This document shows, one piece after another, positions 1-7,438 of a stretch of 11,767 nt of DNA. The notes beneath the pieces were generated by a model, which made no database searches, was not told the origin of the DNA, and saw only the letters and a program-made list of their open reading frames with translations. The position numbers and the translations under genes are program-made. The DNA lies in contig JALLAP010000588.1 of NCBI GenBank assembly GCA_036939355.1, positions 1-11,767 on the forward strand, in the 5' to 3' direction. Position 1 is the first letter of the stretch; each line of letters begins with the position of its first letter. Source of the DNA: Thalassiosira profunda (taxonomy: Eukaryota > Bacillariophyta > Thalassiosirophyceae > Thalassiosirales > Thalassiosiraceae).

Positions 1-217
1 GTGGGGCCGCCCGCCGACAAAAGCAAAAGGAAATTACACCTGGCCGGAGTCGAGACGGTGACCTCTCAGCCGTGTGGGGCCGCCCGCCGACAAAAGCAAA
101 AGGAAATTACACCTGGCCGGAGTCGAGAGGTGACCTCTCAGCCGTGTGAGGCCGCCACCGACAAAAAAACAAAAGGAAACTACACCTGGCCGGAGTCGAA
201 CCGGCGACCTCAGCCGT
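1..217 (-). repeat. Tandem array of degenerate tRNA-Val 3'-half units
   Basis: Three head-to-tail units (1-73, 74-145, 146-217; period 73/72/72 bp) abut the intact tRNA-Val gene. Read on the minus strand, each unit starts near the 5' strand of the anticodon stem and runs through the anticodon loop, variable loop, T arm and acceptor 3' strand. It then adds the T-rich 3' flank of the tRNA. The D arm and acceptor 5' strand are missing. The 5' strand of the T stem is mutated in units 1 and 2 (ACCGTCTCGACTCC and ACCTCTCGACTCC, against CCGGTTCGACTCC in the gene), and unit 3 has lost one base in the anticodon loop. The acceptor and T-arm 3' part of unit 3 is shared with the intact tRNA. The array starts at the window edge, so it may be longer. 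These are pseudogene fragments and no function is evident. Confidence 0.8.
161..177 (-). terminator. Probable Pol III terminator of tRNA-Val
   Basis: On the minus strand, a few bases past the tRNA 3' end, the sequence is CCTTTTGTTTTTTTG, with runs of four and seven T. This is the standard RNA polymerase III stop signal. The equivalent stretches in the decayed units are CCTTTTGCTTTTG. Confidence 0.6.
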
Positions 218-254
218 GTGAAGGCCGCGTCATAACCAACTAGACCACAAGTGC
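181..254 (-). tRNA. tRNA-Val (anticodon CAC)
   Basis: The 74 nt cloverleaf reads on the minus strand. The acceptor stem is GCACTTG paired with CAGGTGT (two G-U wobbles) and the discriminator base is A. The D stem is GTC/GAC with the A-box-like TGGTCTAGTTGG. The anticodon stem CGGCC/GGCTG closes the loop TTCACAC, giving CAC at positions 34-36 after the invariant T33. The variable loop is AGGTC. The T stem is GCCGG/CCGGC with the loop TTCGACT, and the B box GGTTCGACTCC fits consensus. There is no intron and no encoded CCA, as expected for a nuclear gene. Minus-strand T runs of four and seven just beyond the 3' end (within 161-177) could terminate RNA polymerase III. It decodes the valine codon GUG. 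Confidence 0.9.
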
Positions 255-376
255 TGGATGGGGACGGTGGTTTGACTGTAATTATAATCTAAGTACGCGA
301 AGGTGCACCTGAAAAAACCCAACACTTCCGATTCCGCCCGCGAGCGGCACTCTCCCCCCACCCCCCTGCTGGGGCC
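255..376. promoter_or_regulatory. Short divergent spacer between tRNA-Val and the DUF3752 gene
   Basis: Only 122 bp separate the 5' end of the minus-strand tRNA from the ATG of the plus-strand protein gene. It must hold the 5' UTR and promoter of the protein gene and the upstream region of the tRNA. A C-rich run (about 352-370) precedes the ATG. No clear TATA box was found, so the assignment rests on position only. Confidence 0.4.
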
Positions 377-2203
377 ATGGGCAACGACGACGATGACCGC
401 CGCGGCGGTCGTGATAGGGGAGATGGCAGGAGCGCCAGTCCAGGGCATAAACACAAGAGGAGAGATCGCAGCCGCTCTCGCTCTCGTGACCGCCAGCCGT
501 CAAAGCGGCACAAGCAGGAGAAACGTCGACGAGACAATCGCAGCAGCAGCGAGGAACAGTCTGCATCATCATCGTCTGCCTCCTCGAGGAGTTCCCGTCG
601 GAAGCACAAACGCAAGCATCGGAAGGAGAAGAAAAAAAGACACAAGAACCGAAAGCACCGAAAGCACAAGAAGGAAAAGAGCCACCGCCGGCGAAGTCGA
701 AGCAGGTCGCCATCCAGGTCTCTGCAACGACAAACAACAATACCCTCTGCACCGCCGGGAGCTCACGAATTGGCATCGGCACTGACCCAGCTGTTTCACT
801 CCTACCCCGCCATGTCCTCGCTCGATGAGGGGGGGATTCCCCTCCTCCTCGTCCAGCTGAGCCGCGGGACGGAATACAATTTATCGCAGATGCCCGATCG
901 AAACCTCGCTCGCCTGCTGGGCGTGGTGTTCGGGGCGCTAAGTATCCACGGTATGGAGGTGGGAGGCAACGGCGCGTGGAAATGGGGCAACGCGGCACCT
1001 TCGGGGGGACGCCAGGGCGGGGACGATTTGGCGTTGCTGCGGTTGACCCGTGCATTGCTGAATGGAGTTGGCGTCACCCTGGAGAGCGTCACAAAGTTCG
1101 AGAAAGACCAAATACAGGCGCAACAGCAGCAACGCGAGATCGTCGAGAAAGATCGCTTGGAGGCTGAGGTGCGAGCAAAAGACGCTGCCGCCAAGATGGC
1201 AGAAGAGAAGAAGGTGAACGAAGAGGAGATCCGGCATAAGAAGAGGGTCGAGCGAATGACGTCCCAAATGCTGGACCGATTTGACGCGAAGGGCTCATCC
1301 ACATCCGAGTCCTCGCTGGCCAACGAATTGCAGGGAATCTGCGACGTTTTGTTGGAGGGAGAGAGTGTTCAGTTGGATGGCATCGAGAACGGCAAGCTCA
1401 AAGCCACCCTTGGTCAACTGTTTCAGTTGATTGGTCTGGAACTTGTGGACATTGAGAACGATGACGAAGAAGAGGATGAAGAGAACGAGGAGGAATCCGG
1501 GGATGCTAAAGGATATGCGCTGCCAGATGGAATGCCATCAGTTGCGTCCAATTTGAGCGAGGTGCTTCGCGTCTGTCGATTTCGGAGCAGCGGGGGATCC
1601 GAGGGCGCTCCAACGTCTTGGGCTGCCAAGCCAGAAAGCAATCAACAGATGAGTCAGATGCAAGAGGAAAGTAGCAGCGATGACGACGACGATGGTCCGG
1701 CGCCATTAGGGACCCTGGCAGCCGCAAAAGCCTCTAAGCGCAAGCGGCCACCATCGCAGACCCAAAACAAAGCCACAGCAGGAGGAGTGGACGAAGGTGG
1801 CAGGGAGGAATGGATGATGGTCCCCGGCGAGCACGACTTCCTAAAAGGCATACAAAAGTCCACTCGCAGCCGCACGTTCAAGAACGAAAAGAATCGTGGG
1901 CAGCCCATTGCTGCAACGGCCCAAAGTCAAGGTCCAATCAACCCGAAGGTGTTGGAAGAAGTCAGCGCCATCCAGCGAGCATACGAGGAATCGCGCGGCC
2001 CGTCGCTGTTTGACGAGCACAGGCAAAAACAGCACGATCTGAAACAAAAGCAACAACATGACGGCCAGAAGAAGGATTGGAAGTGGAACCGCGAGAAGAA
2101 TTTGGAAGATGGCCGGAGGGTTGACAAAAATGCCTTACACATGGTGCTTGGTGGGGCATCGACCGAGCTGAAGAGCAAGTTTCAAGGAAGCCTGGGTCGT
2201 TGA
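377..2203 (+). CDS. GPALPP1/DUF3752-like nuclear protein with RS/K-rich N terminus
   Basis: A 608-residue single-exon protein; the ATG sits in GGGCCATGG. Residues 8-115 are very rich in R, S, K and H, with RSRSRSRD and SRSRSPSRS runs typical of RS domains of splicing-associated proteins. Residues 131-205 form a globular-looking block, residues 240-295 a Q/E/K-rich probable coiled coil, residues 318-358 a second globular block weakly resembling the first, and residues 359-374 an acidic run. The C terminus has a GPALPP-like GPAPLG after five aspartates (435-444), then REEWMMVP (476-483) and DWKWNREKNLEDGRRVDKNA near 567-586. That order matches the DUF3752 domain of GPALPP-motif proteins. Function in that family is poorly known; a nuclear, RNA-processing role is inferred from the RS region. 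No intron is needed. It converges on the DOT1-like gene with only 16 bp between stops. Confidence 0.72.
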   Translation: MGNDDDDRRGGRDRGDGRSASPGHKHKRRDRSRSRSRDRQPSKRHKQEKRRRDNRSSSEEQSASSSSASSRSSRRKHKRKHRKEKKKRHKNRKHRKHKKEKSHRRRSRSRSPSRSLQRQTTIPSAPPGAHELASALTQLFHSYPAMSSLDEGGIPLLLVQLSRGTEYNLSQMPDRNLARLLGVVFGALSIHGMEVGGNGAWKWGNAAPSGGRQGGDDLALLRLTRALLNGVGVTLESVTKFEKDQIQAQQQQREIVEKDRLEAEVRAKDAAAKMAEEKKVNEEEIRHKKRVERMTSQMLDRFDAKGSSTSESSLANELQGICDVLLEGESVQLDGIENGKLKATLGQLFQLIGLELVDIENDDEEEDEENEEESGDAKGYALPDGMPSVASNLSEVLRVCRFRSSGGSEGAPTSWAAKPESNQQMSQMQEESSSDDDDDGPAPLGTLAAAKASKRKRPPSQTQNKATAGGVDEGGREEWMMVPGEHDFLKGIQKSTRSRTFKNEKNRGQPIAATAQSQGPINPKVLEEVSAIQRAYEESRGPSLFDEHRQKQHDLKQKQQHDGQKKDWKWNREKNLEDGRRVDKNALHMVLGGASTELKSKFQGSLGR

Positions 2204-2219
2204 TTGCAGTGAATCCTGT

Positions 2220-3113
2220 CTACACTACTTGATCTACAGAGTAAAAGTAAACCGGGCAGCCATCCCCTCGTGCCTTTGTCCAGCTCATCTCTACGAATTC
2301 CATCCAGGGATTGCTTCCCAATCTTACACGTCTTTTCGTTGCGTAATCTTTCTGCACTTTGAGGGATCTCAACGAGGCAACGACTTGCAACGATGTTCCC
2401 TCCCTCTCTATTTTGTCCACAATCCTCTCCAGCATTTCCTCAGAGAAACACAGCGACGAGAGGTACAAGTGCGTTGCACCTGATATATCAAGCTCAAACA
2501 AGTCTCCTTCATGCAATTCAACACTTGTTGCAGTTTCGCTTTGCGCGCCCCAACTCTTTTCTGCCATTTTGCGTATCCTCTCTGCATCGCCACTTTGCAC
2601 CAGTTCATTCCACGTTTGAATGGCAACTTGATGCCGCGAAGGGGACAGTTCGATGCCCACAGACTTGACGACAGACGGCAATTCCAGATGTGCCTGCATG
2701 ACCAGCCGACCGCCGCCACTCCCTAAATCGTAGAATTGGTAGTTGTTTGCATTCTGCCGTGTTAGCCCCAAATGATGGAAGAGCTGACGTGCACCGAGCG
2801 AAGTGATCTCGCCATACGTTGAAGGTTTGGGCGACTCCTCCCCTCCCTCACTGGCGTACAGCGATTCGTCGCCGGGCAACCCCGAATTGCAATCGACAAA
2901 GTCTGCCTCCTCTCGCGAGACAGCAAACAGGGGCGCGGCGTCGTTGGAGCAACACGATCCCGAGAGGGCGGTCTCGACCTCGTTTCGCAGCTCGAACTCG
3001 AGGGCGTTGCGCGGCGGCGGCGCCACCATCGGGACCATCGGCGCGAGGACGTCGGGGGGCACGGAGAGGACCGCGGCGGCGATTCGGAGGGCGAGGTTCA
3101 TGTTGTGGTGCAT
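2220..3113 (-). CDS. DOT1-like class I SAM-dependent methyltransferase
   Basis: A 297-residue protein. A Dot1-type loop STYGEITS lies at 98-105, followed by SAM-binding motif I DLGSGGGR (129-136), the acidic ribose-binding residue in GIE (153-155) and a motif-II-like GDLFELDI (203-210) followed by THLYLSSLCFSEEM (214-227). Their order and spacing fit the DOT1 fold, whose classical members methylate H3 lysine 79. The usual Asn-Asn-Phe after motif II is replaced by Ser-Ser-Leu-Cys-Phe, so the substrate may differ. The N terminus (residues 5-32) is hydrophobic and proline-rich, like a signal or transit peptide, which is odd for a histone enzyme. Residue 5 is a second possible start. An in-frame stop lies about ten codons upstream of the first ATG, so the ORF looks complete, though a 5' UTR intron is possible. 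It shares an upstream region with the CD36-like gene. Confidence 0.68.
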   Translation of the reverse strand: MHHNMNLALRIAAAVLSVPPDVLAPMVPMVAPPPRNALEFELRNEVETALSGSCCSNDAAPLFAVSREEADFVDCNSGLPGDESLYASEGGEESPKPSTYGEITSLGARQLFHHLGLTRQNANNYQFYDLGSGGGRLVMQAHLELPSVVKSVGIELSPSRHQVAIQTWNELVQSGDAERIRKMAEKSWGAQSETATSVELHEGDLFELDISGATHLYLSSLCFSEEMLERIVDKIEREGTSLQVVASLRSLKVQKDYATKRRVRLGSNPWMEFVEMSWTKARGDGCPVYFYSVDQVV

Positions 3114-3337
3114 GCACTGTGCAAAATCCGATTTAGCGACTCACCTTCGTCGCAGTCGCGTGGTTGGCTGCCGGCGCTGCGGCTCAAGACTCAAGACCAA
3201 TGCTGTTGGACTGTTGGCAGAGAATGCCTCGCTGACACGAAATGTCAACCTTGACACCTTCTCAGTTGACACCACTGAGGAGAGATCTTGCCTTGAGCTC
3301 ACAACTTGGTCTCCCGTTCATCAGCAGTGATCTCCTC

Positions 3338-3353
3338 TCGATCGATCGATCGA
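3338..3353. repeat. Palindromic TCGA x4 run
   Basis: Four tandem TCGA units form a perfect 16 bp palindrome in the divergent promoter region. A related 10 bp palindrome, GTCGATCGAC, occurs at 3909-3918 in intron 1 of the CD36-like gene. It could be a regulatory site or simple repeat. Confidence 0.7.
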
Positions 3354-3734
3354 CCATGCATAGAGCCACGCGCCCATTCGTCTCTGCGAGGATGCGTTTG
3401 TGTGCGCCGATGAACCTCACCCGACCAGAATGCGCTTAATCGGGCATCATTATAGGCGCCGGCTCGGGTCGCGATATCCTGGGTATCTTACCCTGGCGAT
3501 GCGCCGTTGTTGGCTCACTGATGGGTGCAGACATCAAGGCAGATGGCGATTTCTGAGCACATCTTGGGCGCGAGTTGATGGCTTAAGAGTCAAGAGCATA
3601 CGCATCCTGTGCACTTCTAGGAGCACTCGCTGTCCTGTCGGCAAAAGGTGTCGCTCGCCCGCGCACTGTAACTGATGTGCTGGTGGATGTCGCGCTCGAA
3701 GGAACCGACGAGCACCCCGACGGGAGAGGCGGGG

Positions 3735-3767
3735 AATTTCAATCTTTCAAAAATTCGAATTGAAATT
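3735..3767. repeat. AT-rich inverted repeat upstream of the CD36-like gene
   Basis: AATTTCAAT at 3735-3743 is perfectly complementary to ATTGAAATT at 3759-3767, with a 15 bp spacer. It lies in an otherwise GC-richer region 114 bp upstream of the CD36-like ATG. A protein-binding or promoter role is possible but unproven. Confidence 0.6.
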
Positions 3768-3880
3768 TGAATTCTGCAGGTTTTTGGCGCAAAACAAAAA
3801 GAGGTCGCTTCCGGGCGCCTTCCTGCTCCCTCGCCACTCAGAAGGCCATTGTTCAACGGCCACATCGGCTGACTGGCGGG

Positions 3881-6800
3881 ATGGTCAATAGCAAAGTCAT
3901 CAGGGTGCGTCGATCGACGGTGGCTCGCTTCTCTTGTCTCTCTGCATGCGTTGCGTTCTCATCATCTCTTGCTTCGTTGTTTCTCCTCTCGCTCGACAGG
4001 GCGGCGGCCTCATCGTGCTCGCCGGGAGCTACGTGCTGGTGGAGCGGTCGTTCAACAACGATGTCGTCAACGCGGGCAAGTCGATGTTCGGCAACCTCAT
4101 TGGGGGAGGGCGCGGGNCGGTCGTTCAACAACGATGTCGTCAACGCGGGCAAGTCGATGTTCGGCAACCTCATTGGGGGAGGGCGCGGGTCCATGTACAA
4201 TGTGAGTTCTTGCATTGCTCTTTGGGGCTCTCTCGTGTCTGCCCCTCCCCGCTAATCCTCACCCCTCCTCTCTTCCCCTTCCCCTCAAACCAGACGTGCG
4301 ACGCCGACAGCAAAACGCTGGCGAAGCTGACGTCGGTCAACCTCGCCGACAAGGCGGCCACCGACGTCAAGTACAGCTTTTACAGCGTCGACAACCCGAA
4401 GGAGTACCTCGGCGGGAGCGACGCGGTGGTGGTCGAGCAGGGGCCGTACAATCTGAGGAAGTACTCGGTGGCGTACGACGTGGCGCAGACGCCGAGCACG
4501 CTGACGGCCTCCAGCTCGCCCGATCCGAAGGGCGCCCTCGAATACAGCACGGCCAACGCGTACCTCGTCCTGGACCAGGACGTGACGGCCACCTCGAACC
4601 TGCAGCGCAACGCCGACCTCAGCCTCGCCACCGGGACGAAGCAGACGCTCCCCGCGACGCAGCGGGCGCTGGCGACCCACCTTTCGATGTCGGACTCGGT
4701 CGTGAACTTCGCCCCCGACTACCTCTCGCTGCTGGGCGCCAACAACGACGAAGTCAACATGATTTTGTCGCTGGAGTGCACGTCGGAGCAGATTGCGAAC
4801 ATTGGCGCCGCGGGGAAGAGCCAGTGCGCGGGCAACGAGCTGGGCGACACTGCCGCGTCCAACTGCGCCTGCTGCATGATGGACGACGAGTTCGCCCTCG
4901 CCACGTCGCGCAACACGGGCGTCCCGCCGCCGTTCACGAACTGCAACGCGTACTTTGACGACGAGGGCCCGATCCTCTCGCGCTTGAGCCTCCTGGCCTC
5001 GCACGACGGCGGCGTGGCTGTCAAGTCGGCCGGCGAGAAGAAGTACGACGGTTCCGGCGACGACTTCACCTCGACGGCCTTTGGCCAGACGGAGATCCAC
5101 ACCGCGCTCCTCCAGAGCCACACCGTGAACGATTGGATGTTCGGCCACCCCTCGGCGTACCTCGGCTTGGTGGGCTTCTACACCCAAATGGAGGAGGCGA
5201 AGCGGTCCCTCGCGTCGCCCCTCAGCTCGACCGAGCTCGCCAAGCGCATGCTCACGGGCCAGATGGACGCCGACATCTCGTTCCAGCTCGGAAACATTGC
5301 CGACTACACGAGCAAGGTGGGCTCCGTTTGCTTCGCCACGTGCCTCGAGGGCGGCGACTGCTCGGGAACGGCCCCCGGCCGCGACGAGACGAGCGACGTC
5401 GACAAGATTAAGCTCGGCGGGATCGAGTGCCTGCCGTACACGTCCACGTTCGAGACGAAGGCGAAGTGCACGGCCATCGACGCGGCCCTCCAAGCCGACC
5501 CCAACGCGCCCGGCTACGAGGCGTGCGCGTGCGCCAACGACAGCGACGAGTGGTCGAGCCAGGGCTGCTGCCTGGCCGGGGGAATGCACGACGGCGACGA
5601 CCTCATGGGCGAGGGCTGCCTCTTCGAGGTGGCCGGCGTCGTCGATCCCAACTACGCGGGCATGGACTCGTCGGTGGCCAACGCGGTCGACCTCGGCGCG
5701 GCCCTCCAGAGCTGGATCGACCGCGAGGCGCCGAGCGCGTCGTCCGAGTTCATGTGCCCCGCCGAGGGCGTCCAGATCGACGAGCACGCCAAGTTCGCCT
5801 ACTACGAGACGTTCGACGGAGACGACGACCACGTGACGTACTACCACACGGGCAACGATCGCATCCGCCAGGGCGACGTGGCCGACGACGCTTCGCTGGA
5901 GTACAAGACGGCCGTCACAGGCACCTCGGGCCGGTACTTCGAGCCTAAGGGCCTGTTCGCCAAGGTCGGGACGAGCCAGATCTCCGACGGGTACCCCCAG
6001 GCGATTCCCCACCCCGTCTACGTCCCCAGCGCCAAGCGCTCCATCGACTTTGTGTTCCCGGGCATGCGCCAGAACCAGGTCCGCAACCAGCTCTGCGGCA
6101 CGGAGGAGTGCATCGTCAGCGCGAGGCTCTTGCCCAACTCGACTGTGTTTGCGGCAGACGAGGCTTCCGGCTCGGGCATGCCCTACGCCGGCTTGCAGCC
6201 CGTGGGCCACACGCGCGGACCCTCGGCGACGGGCCGTCCCGAATACTTCCACCACCCCCTCTACTTCGACGGTGACGCGGCGCTGTACTCGCAGCAGAAC
6301 AGCTCGCACGCGGACGGGGTCGACGGCAACGGCATCAAAATTTACCGTCCCACCACGGGCTCGGAGAACCCCGGCGCCTTCGACGCGAGCGCGCCCGGCG
6401 ACAACTACCAGCTCGTCGACAAGGCCTACGTGGACTCGCAGCAGGGAACGCTCGCCTCCCACATTGACTTTGAGGTCTCCACGGGCTTGGGCGCCCGCCA
6501 GAGGATGCGGTTCGGCACGAGCTACTCCATTTGGGAGTGCGATCCCGCGACGAACGCCCACTGCAAGCTGGCCGTCAACAGCAAGGGCGCGAACGGCTGC
6601 TACGCCACGGCGGGCGCGACCGCCTTCGACGCCAAGACGACGGCCGACAAGAACGACCTCGCGACCCTCGGCCGGAACGACCTGACGTACCCCTGCTCGG
6701 CCGCGAACCTCCTCACGCCCAACGTCGTGGGAGGCAAGATCCTTCCCATGTACTGGTACGAGGAGTCCACGATCCACGCGACGGCGGAGGAGGTCGACGT

Positions 6801-7177
6801 CCTCGCCGCCTACGCCGACTCCTACATGCAGTCGGGAGACGTCTTCATCACCATGCTCACCCTCAGCCTCATCGGGATCACGATCGGCATCTCCATGGTG
6901 AGTGTAGCTTGCCTCTTGTCCGTGTCTCGGGGGTGCCTCTGGGGCTTCAACACTCACCCATCTTGCGTCCCCTGTCCAATACTATGCAGGTCTTCCTCTG
7001 TTTGTGCTTTGAGCAAAAGGTGGGTGGTTTATGTGCACGCTGGTCTCTCATCTCATCTCATCTCAAACTGACTTTCTCCTTCAATCATTCTTGCTTCCAA
7101 CACCTCAGCACTCATTTATGGAGCAGGAGAAGTCTCGTGGGGCGACAGAGTCGACCAAATCGTCGTCTGCCGCCTGA
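3881..7177 (+). CDS. CD36/LIMP-2/SCARB-family scavenger receptor, oversized
   Basis: Exons are 3881-3904, 4000-4201, 4294-6897, 6990-7019 and 7109-7177 (TGA); all four introns are phase 0 and GT-AG. Exon 2 contains an assembly duplication (one 72 bp copy plus N counted out), giving 951 residues, against about 470-520 for animal CD36. Topology fits the family: a short N-terminal tail, a first hydrophobic segment (about 9-24), a large ectodomain, a second membrane segment (about 901-926) and a short tail. Family landmarks are DNPKEYLGG (about 84-92), EQGPYNLRKY (about 99-108), a CD36-like VTYYHTGND block, GTSGRYFEP (about 595), PEYFHHPLYFDGD and LPMYWYEES (about 869). Cysteine-rich stretches at about 220-265 and 397-495 are extra. 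NSTV and NSSH are candidate N-glycosylation sites. The family binds lipids or lipoproteins at the cell surface or in lysosomes; the ligand here is unknown. No ATG lies further upstream in frame. Confidence 0.8.
3905..3999 (+). other. Intron 1 of the CD36-like gene
   Basis: A 95 bp intron with donor GTGCGT after AGG and a pyrimidine-rich tract ending CTCGACAG. Splicing joins codon 8 (R) to GGC in phase 0 and creates the first hydrophobic segment of the receptor. Confidence 0.75.
4045..4189. repeat. 72 bp perfect duplication around a single N (assembly scar)
   Basis: Positions 4045-4116 and 4118-4189 are identical, separated by N at 4117. Both copies encode the same exon 2 segment (RSFNNDVVNAGKS and onwards). 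The 73 bp excess shifts the frame by one. Counting one copy restores a phase-0 exon that joins intron 2 cleanly. The same 72 bp-N-72 bp structure recurs at 8152-8296. Confidence 0.93.
4202..4293 (+). other. Intron 2 of the CD36-like gene
   Basis: A 92 bp intron with donor GTGAGT after TACAAT, a strong C/T tract and acceptor AACCAG before ACGTGCGAC. It is phase 0. Because the 73 bp scar plus 92 bp equals 165 bp, an unspliced reading stays open by accident and could mislead gene callers. Confidence 0.85.
6898..6989 (+). other. Intron 3 of the CD36-like gene
   Basis: A 92 bp intron with donor GTGAGT after ATCTCCATG and acceptor CTATGCAG. It interrupts the C-terminal membrane segment in phase 0; splicing continues the hydrophobic run with VFLCLCF. 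Confidence 0.82.
7020..7108 (+). other. Intron 4 of the CD36-like gene
   Basis: An 89 bp intron with donor GTGGGT after GAGCAAAAG and acceptor CACCTCAG. It contains a (TCTCA)4 run at 7046-7065 followed by a branch-point-like CTGAC. Splicing in phase 0 adds a 22-residue hydrophilic tail rich in S, E and K ending at TGA 7175-7177. Confidence 0.75.
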
Positions 7178-7438
7178 GCGAAGGTGGTGTTTAGGAGTTC
7201 GTTTGTGCTTTTGGCATCGTTGGTTCTCGACAATGGCCTGAGCTTAGATGATAGAATAGCAAGATAACTCTCGGTAGTTTGAGATGGACTTCCAAAACAG
7301 TCTCTTGCCACTTGCTCTGTTTGTTGGAAGCACCTTCTTTATGCTCGTTGTCTCATTAGCAGGCGCACACTTCTTGTTAGCTTCTGTTTCTCTACGTACA
7401 AACACTCGCCCCTCGAACAGCAATTCACCGCCTTCTTC
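7178..7438. other. Convergent 3' intergenic region
   Basis: This 261 bp stretch lies between the stops of the CD36-like gene (+) and the MBOAT gene (-). It must hold both 3' UTRs. I see no coding ORF, RNA gene or clear polyadenylation hexamer. Confidence 0.5.

Larger units (their letters stand above)
3114..3880. promoter_or_regulatory. Divergent intergenic region between DOT1-like and CD36-like genes
   Basis: This 767 bp stretch separates two divergent starts and so probably carries both promoters. It holds no convincing coding ORF or RNA gene. Visible structure includes a 16 bp TCGA run (3338-3353) and an AT-rich inverted repeat (3735-3743 with 3759-3767) about 115-145 bp before the CD36-like ATG. 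A donor-like GTGAGT stands on the minus strand near 3138, upstream of the DOT1-like start. The promoter role is inferred from gene orientation. Confidence 0.45.

Noticed and set aside
1..217. CRISPR array or SINE
   Set aside because: The units are contiguous without variable spacers, and they lack the tRNA 5' half with the A box that a tRNA-derived SINE would keep.
1..243. 80-codon open frame with repeated peptide units
   Set aside because: It is a by-product of the tRNA-derived tandem repeat, begins at the window edge with GTG and overlaps a tRNA gene.
282..1055. Minus-strand and alternative-frame ORFs across the RS-rich gene
   Set aside because: They are low-complexity shadows of the R/S/K-rich coding sequence, with no family motif.
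3117..3144. Possible 28 bp intron (GTGAGT...CACAG, minus strand) just upstream of the DOT1-like ATG
   Set aside because: It is too short for spliceosomal excision compared with the 89-240 bp introns here. The donor may still belong to a longer 5' UTR intron, but no partner can be shown.
3400..3675. 91-codon plus-strand ORF in the divergent intergenic region
   Set aside because: It shows no recognisable motif or coding-like composition and lies in probable promoter DNA.
4045..4189. Genuine tandem exon duplication in the CD36-like gene
   Set aside because: The copies are identical to the base, separated by an N, break the frame, and have a twin of the same length at 8152-8296.
4285..6957. 890-codon open frame on the minus strand opposite the CD36-like gene
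   Set aside because: It mirrors the G/C-ending codon bias of exon 3, is Arg/Val/Gly-rich without recognisable motifs, and the plus-strand frame has clear CD36 landmarks.
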